Assembly (NCBI RefSeq): GCF_007746795.1
Contig: NZ_CP036343.1
Span: 1,864,531-1,928,530 of the forward strand
DNA: 64,000 bases
Origin: Gimesia algae
GTDB lineage: Bacteria > Planctomycetota > Planctomycetia > Planctomycetales > Planctomycetaceae
Direction: 5' to 3'
This document shows positions 60,901 to 64,000 of the stretch, piece after piece. The notes under the pieces were generated by a model. The model saw nothing but the letters and a program-made list of their open reading frames with translations. It had not been told where the DNA came from and did not search any database. The position numbers and the translations under genes were made by a program. Position 1 is the first letter of the stretch, and every line of letters begins with the position of its first letter.

Positions 60901-61490
60901 TCATGAAAAGAGGCGCCCCCGGAGGAATACCGGATCATCCAGCCAAACTGCAGGGCGGCCCGGCGAATCGACTCTGGTGTGGAACTGACAGCAGGCGTCT
61001 CCACCAATTTATCCCACAGTTCCCCGGTGTCGCGCATCCCCGTTTTGGCCAGCAGTCGTTCCAGCCAGTTGGCAGCTGTTGACTGGTTCTTATCCGGAAT
61101 TTCCTGCGAGTCAAGCAACGCCATCGAAGCCAGATCAAGATCACACAATGTCACCGGAACATCATGCCGATCAGCCCAGCGTATGGCTGCCAGTTCCGGG
61201 GAAAAATCCGCCAGCGGATAAAAGGATAACAGCTTCGCATCACCACAGGCAGCCAGCGCAACAGGCGCTTCCAGTTCTGGCAGGCCCAGGTAATGCAACC
61301 AGCGCTGGAAATCGGGTGGCATCTCCAACAGGATTGCTTCAGGCTGATACTGGTCCAGCAGGAAGGTCAGCCCCCGTGCCAGCGCAGCAGAATGGTGACG
61401 GACCCCAATCAGCCACGGGGTCGTGCAATCGGTCATCTGCTTGAGAACATTTTCAGGCAGGTCATCCCTGTTGGGTGGTGCACTTCCCAT
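57897..61490 (-). CDS. DUF5682-type protein with C-terminal vWA domain
   Basis: 1,197 aa. The N-terminal part matches DUF5682: PWLIGVRHHSAALARGLTFL (about 25-44), AILLEMPPDF, ALAACGDAKLLSFYPLADFS, IRWADRHDVPVTLCDL. A long middle follows, mostly helical. The C-terminal vWA domain has the MIDAS motif DVSGSM (about 1037-1042), a T in GGGTHIGLGLR and D in VTDFEEG. It may act with the MoxR ATPase, whose family partners bind vWA proteins through the MIDAS. The start ATG is at 61488-61490 without a clear ribosome-binding site, 131 bp after the moxR stop. Confidence 0.82.
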   Translation of the reverse strand: MGSAPPNRDDLPENVLKQMTDCTTPWLIGVRHHSAALARGLTFLLDQYQPEAILLEMPPDFQRWLHYLGLPELEAPVALAACGDAKLLSFYPLADFSPELAAIRWADRHDVPVTLCDLDLASMALLDSQEIPDKNQSTAANWLERLLAKTGMRDTGELWDKLVETPAVSSTPESIRRAALQFGWMIRYSSGGASFHDAHREAAMRAAIQSAPTRTAVIVGAFHAAALLPEPVLWSAPAPLKPQAAGASLKTLDTSLIPYSFPQLDQRSGYPAGIVDPVWQQSMLQVETVAAGNELVVDLAVKLCRELREAGHVAGTPDAMEVVRFARDLSRLRGYQVPGRAEFLEAVETALVQGELLGRGRAVAAAAQTVLVGSKTGRLPAGTPRSGLALEIEAAIKRLKLPGPDSVSHEPRELRLDPLRSPLDRARAVVLRRLCLLNLSYAQRKDSAQTGHRENLTEVWRVQWTHATSATVEASGINGATLDQACEVLIQRLQNQAAEGVESETQHPATLLARLNAAAECGLGHMTKLLLSELQATFMQAASPSQLIEAASLLQRISAGHISGLPLDVDDAVPPDVELFQVQPDLLNMRPLVETALSHLKGLLGSTDPADVILLTDLAAMITGNLSGGVAGNQELSSLLPALRNQLARLSRQGSPLMQGAAWGAQVAAELIAADAYQACLAGWYDAASTHEGRTQFGLRLSGLLVPLLPLISVDPAWLSGLAERLGDSADDEFLVRLPALRKGFLSISPADRVRLLKDLLLNLEPDGPRGSQLQSVNNPERLAQALVADRKGREAIANLFPDFPLRELNKNDAFAKPIRVAEAPGEIPLADRWRLILGVKGCSTPKSQQVAGTLDQLYGGSEREDRGLQGDLASEWGGTEAAAPSVREWISDVERLFGKDVCEEVLGEAAVNGRAAVLEHLNHTTVKPSVELLEQVLSMRGALSERELGLLRKLARNITERMAKQLANRLRPALYGLSTARPTRRRSPRLDFARTLNSNLHTAYRKSDGRVSVAPTRLVYRLPAKRQMDWHLIFVVDVSGSMEASVIYSSMMAAIFSALPAIDVKFFAFSTQVIDFSGRVEDPLSLLMEIQIGGGTHIGLGLRAARESIKNPSRTLVVLVTDFEEGVSVPELLSEVVMLSSSGAKLIGLAALNDEAKPRYHTGTAAAVVQAGMPVAAVSPERLAEWVGDQIRGGTA

Positions 61491-61598
61491 TGAATTTCTG
61501 TGTTCTTCCTTCGTTCATATCCGGTCCAGTCAGGCGTGCCTGTGCATAATCCTTTACGACTTTCAGACTATGACACCCGTATTATTGCCCCTGGAAAC

Positions 61599-61618
61599 GT
61601 GTTCAAAAACTTGAACAC
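61599..61618. other. Hairpin between the moxR-like gene and the vWA gene
   Basis: GTGTTCAA and TTGAACAC with a 4-base loop, right after the moxR-like stop. No T-run; may reduce read-through to the vWA gene or stabilise the upstream mRNA. Confidence 0.45.
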
Positions 61619-61621
61619 AGC

Positions 61622-62845
61622 TTAAATCTCCAGCTCTGCATCTTCCAGTACATGTCGCAATTCATACATCCGCTTCCAGAGCGCATCGCTCTCACTACGC
61701 CTGCGAACCGGCCCATCCCAATACGCCAGCAGTCGATCCCGGTCGTCCGAATTATCTTTGAAGACCACCCCCAGCAGATATCCGGGAACCAGCGAGACGG
61801 GATCTTTCTGAGAGGCAAAAAACGCACCTTGTCGAGTGATGGCCGCAGCAACGGTCACTGCCTCGGCTGTGCTCATCACAGCTGCTGGTCGTTCCACCGA
61901 CCAGCCTTCATCCGTTCGTCCGTCCCGGAGGTCACGAAAGGTCGTCACCAGAATCTCCAGCAACCGCCGATCCACTTCTGGAGTTATTCCGGATTCCTGC
62001 AGGACCGCCCTGGCTCGATCACCAACCAGTAGAACTTCCTGCTGCGGATCGGAAATCGGCATCACGGTTTCAAAATTAAACCGGCGTTTCAAGGCTGCCG
62101 ACATTTCTGAGACTCCCCGATCACGCAGATTGGCGGTCGCGATGAGATTAAAACCCGGAGCGGCAAAGACGCTGCCAGCTTCTCCACTAAGCTCGGGAAT
62201 CATCAGGCGACGTTCGCTGAGAATGCTGATCAGCGCATCCTGCACTTCAGGCAGACAACGGGTGATTTCTTCAATTCGCACGAGTGCCCCCTGCTTCATG
62301 CCTGTGAGTACAGGCGAAGGGACAAGCGCCTCTGGTCGCGGCCCCTGGTCGAGTAACATCGCATAATTCCAGCCGTACCGCAGATGATCTTCACTTGCCC
62401 CCGCGGTTCCCTGAATCGTGAGGGCGCTGGTTCCACTGATCGCCGCCGACAACAGTTCCCCCAGCATACTTTTCGCTGTACCTGGCTGCCCGACGAGTAA
62501 CAGTCCCCGTTCACCCGCCAGTGTGACCACACAGCGTTCTACCAGAGATCGCGGACCGACAAATTTCGCTTCCAGTTTCATGGATCTGGAAGTATCCGCG
62601 GGGAGTTGGGCAGCAGCCGGAGCACGAATCGATTCCCCATCAGTACCACATAGAAAATCGACAACCCGCTCCGGTGAGAGCTGCCAACCGGCAGGTCGGG
62701 GAGCTGAATCAATGGCGCGCAGAAATGCGAGCTCCTCCCCATAGCGTTCTTCCGCGGGCGCTTGCTGGCGTGCTGAGTCCTGTGGAGAAGCGGGAGATGC
62801 CGCTGTTTCCGCCTTTGTCTTCCTGACTGCCTTTTTCTTGGCCAT
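61622..62845 (-). CDS. MoxR-family AAA+ ATPase
   Basis: 407 aa. The N-terminal 60 residues are low-complexity (KKKAVRKTKAETAASPASPQ). Walker A is GQPGTAKSML (about 115-124), the Walker B region ALVRIEEITRCLPEVQDAL (EE where DE is usual), the sensor/arginine-finger region ATANLRDRGVSEMSAALKRR. MoxR ATPases remodel partner proteins, usually vWA proteins. It lies 9 bp after the upstream gene and 131 bp before the vWA gene, with a hairpin between. Confidence 0.88.
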   Translation of the reverse strand: MAKKKAVRKTKAETAASPASPQDSARQQAPAEERYGEELAFLRAIDSAPRPAGWQLSPERVVDFLCGTDGESIRAPAAAQLPADTSRSMKLEAKFVGPRSLVERCVVTLAGERGLLLVGQPGTAKSMLGELLSAAISGTSALTIQGTAGASEDHLRYGWNYAMLLDQGPRPEALVPSPVLTGMKQGALVRIEEITRCLPEVQDALISILSERRLMIPELSGEAGSVFAAPGFNLIATANLRDRGVSEMSAALKRRFNFETVMPISDPQQEVLLVGDRARAVLQESGITPEVDRRLLEILVTTFRDLRDGRTDEGWSVERPAAVMSTAEAVTVAAAITRQGAFFASQKDPVSLVPGYLLGVVFKDNSDDRDRLLAYWDGPVRRRSESDALWKRMYELRHVLEDAELEI

Positions 62846-62854
62846 ATTGTTCGC

Positions 62855-64000
62855 TTACTTTCTACTGCGTTTCCGTTTGACTTCTTGATAACGCGGTGCA
62901 TCACCTGCTTTAACCCGTTCCCAGGCGGCGGTAAACAGTTCGTCGAAAGGACGCAATACCAGCGGGCCACCAACAGGAAATAGTACCGGATGCTTCAGAG
63001 CCGGTTCAACCAGTTGCTCGATTTTCCAGGTTTCCAGAGGCAGCAAGGGTGCTTTCAATTCGGTCCATTCACCGGGCAGGAAGATGTTTCGCCCTGCTCG
63101 AGCCCGTTTGGCTTCCAGTACGAGTTCCTTGTCGATCAGTTCCGTTGCTGCCTTTTTAATCTGGGCCAGCTTCCAGCCATTCCAGGTCCGCAGATTCGCC
63201 GTCGAAGGATCGGGGAGTGCCAGCAGTTGAGCATACAAAACGGCGGCGTCTTCTGAAATCTTATATTTCTTCTGAATCTCTGCCACAACATCAGGAGCCG
63301 TCAACAGTGGATTCTGCAGCCACTGGTCCGCTTCATATCCGGAAGCAAGAATTGATTTTTCCAATTTTTTAAAGCCCGGGCTCAGTAAGAGGACCACAGT
63401 CTGCAGACTGTACTGCAGGCCTGAATAATATTCATCCTGTATTATCTGGTTTTCGATTGCGAGCAGTCGGTTCATCTCAGCAGGGCTGCTGAGCGCAGGA
63501 GGGTGAAAGGCAGTCAGCACCTGATGAATCGCATCACAGGACGCGGCAGAAATCAATTCATCATCATATCTGTAAATTGGATGTTTTTTATCTTTTTTTC
63601 CTTTTCCCAGATTCTGATTCAGCCACTCCTGGGGAGTCGGTATTTTTCTCTTCTCGTCATGATTGTGCAGATAAATAACGCGTAACGGGATCAACGTTTT
63701 AGAACTGTTTAATAACTTGTGAACCTGCTTGATCAAGGGAGGCATCATGCCGCGTGCTGCATGACCCGTTGGTGTGAAGTAATGCACCAGACCCACCAGC
63801 TGAGTAATCGATTTGAGCATATCAGGTGTGATCGTGATCTGCCGTTTCTTTGCGAAGACATCCAGGTCTGGAACATTCCCGTCTTCCGTATATTCGATAC
63901 GCATTTCCAGTAGCTGCAGCAATGGATCTCTCCCGGGATCAGCAGCCAGACTGAGCAGTTGCTCGTGGCTGACACGCTGCCATGTCGACGCTTTTGCCAG
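62855..64000 (-). CDS. C-terminal part of a large DUF4132/DUF5724-like protein, start beyond the window
   Basis: The reverse-strand frame is open to the right edge (LAKASTWQRVSHEQLLSLAA upstream of the TTG at 63922), so the window holds only about 380 residues of the end. Visible features: PDPSTANLRTWNGWKLAQIK, LVLEAKRARAGRNIFLPGEW, ELKAPLLPLETWK. This resembles the C-terminus of the DUF4132/DUF5724-type proteins encoded next to MoxR, DUF5682 and SWIM genes in other bacteria; the family name is from memory and should be checked. It is followed after 9 bp by the MoxR gene. Confidence 0.6.
   Translation of the reverse strand: MAKASTWQRVSHEQLLSLAADPGRDPLLQLLEMRIEYTEDGNVPDLDVFAKKRQITITPDMLKSITQLVGLVHYFTPTGHAARGMMPPLIKQVHKLLNSSKTLIPLRVIYLHNHDEKRKIPTPQEWLNQNLGKGKKDKKHPIYRYDDELISAASCDAIHQVLTAFHPPALSSPAEMNRLLAIENQIIQDEYYSGLQYSLQTVVLLLSPGFKKLEKSILASGYEADQWLQNPLLTAPDVVAEIQKKYKISEDAAVLYAQLLALPDPSTANLRTWNGWKLAQIKKAATELIDKELVLEAKRARAGRNIFLPGEWTELKAPLLPLETWKIEQLVEPALKHPVLFPVGGPLVLRPFDELFTAAWERVKAGDAPRYQEVKRKRSRK

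Noticed and set aside
1-64000. tRNA, rRNA, riboswitch, CRISPR array or replication origin
   Set aside because: None recognised on reading; tRNAscan-SE, Infernal/Rfam and a CRISPR finder would be needed to exclude them formally.

Overview
The window looks like chromosome from a planctomycete of the Gimesia/Rubinisphaera/Rhodopirellula kind. The inference rests on family content: a LEPR-XLL giant protein, an ECF sigma - FecR/LamG - PSCyt1/DUF1549/DUF1553 - DUF1501 cluster, several DUF1501 relics, a DUF1559 protein, BlaI-M56, DUF6807 with a Tat signal, and many leucine-rich-repeat (LRR) proteins. No rRNA, tRNA, CRISPR array or replication origin was recognised by eye.

Layout. 1-2.1 kb: C-terminal part of an LRR membrane protein that runs off the left edge. 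2.3-17.0 kb: a giant LEPR-XLL surface-type gene split near its 5' end by a complete IS21-family element at 2550-5110. The 6-bp target duplication is exact, and removing the element plus one duplication restores one 4,049-residue frame. 17-22 kb: repeats, transposase relics (IS3 and IS630 types), a compact reverse-strand operon (50-aa membrane peptide, membrane sulfotransferase, ASST-like propeller protein) and a DUF1501 relic. 22.2-25.7 kb: MarR regulator divergent from a flavin-dependent halogenase-like gene, a GlcG/HbpS-META fusion and an HxlR relic. 26-32.6 kb: ECF sigma, FecR/LamG, DUF1549/1553 and DUF1501 genes in one operon, closed by a clear intrinsic terminator. 32.6-34.0 kb: non-coding DNA rich in repeats.

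34.0-43.9 kb, reverse strand: a complete type I restriction-modification operon, hsdM-hsdS-AAA ATPase-hsdR, with overlapping junctions. Subunit sizes, the TAEL repeats in HsdS and the ATPase placed between hsdS and hsdR all resemble type IC systems with a PrrC-like anticodon-nuclease guard. It is bracketed by pieces of a different type I system: an hsdM start and a broken excisionase-like gene upstream, and an hsdR tail downstream. The newer cassette therefore appears to have replaced the middle of an older one. A DUF4268 putative nuclease gene lies upstream.

44.2-46.3 kb: a BlaI-M56-DUF1553-DUF1501 operon collapsed by deletions, with a perfect palindromic operator still in front of blaI. 46.9-55.6 kb: mostly lone genes (DUF6807, DUF1559-LRR, a membrane propeller-like protein, small secreted proteins, a retropepsin-like protease with a small partner) separated by transposase and LRR relics and two copies of a 96-bp repeat. 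55.7-64 kb: a reverse-strand cluster of a large WGR/DUF4132-like protein (partial), a MoxR AAA+ ATPase, a DUF5682/vWA protein and a SWIM zinc-finger protein.

The best candidates for an unusual system are the guarded type IC cassette nested in an older type I locus (34-42.7 kb), the MoxR-vWA-SWIM cluster at the right edge, and the peptide-sulfotransferase-ASST operon.
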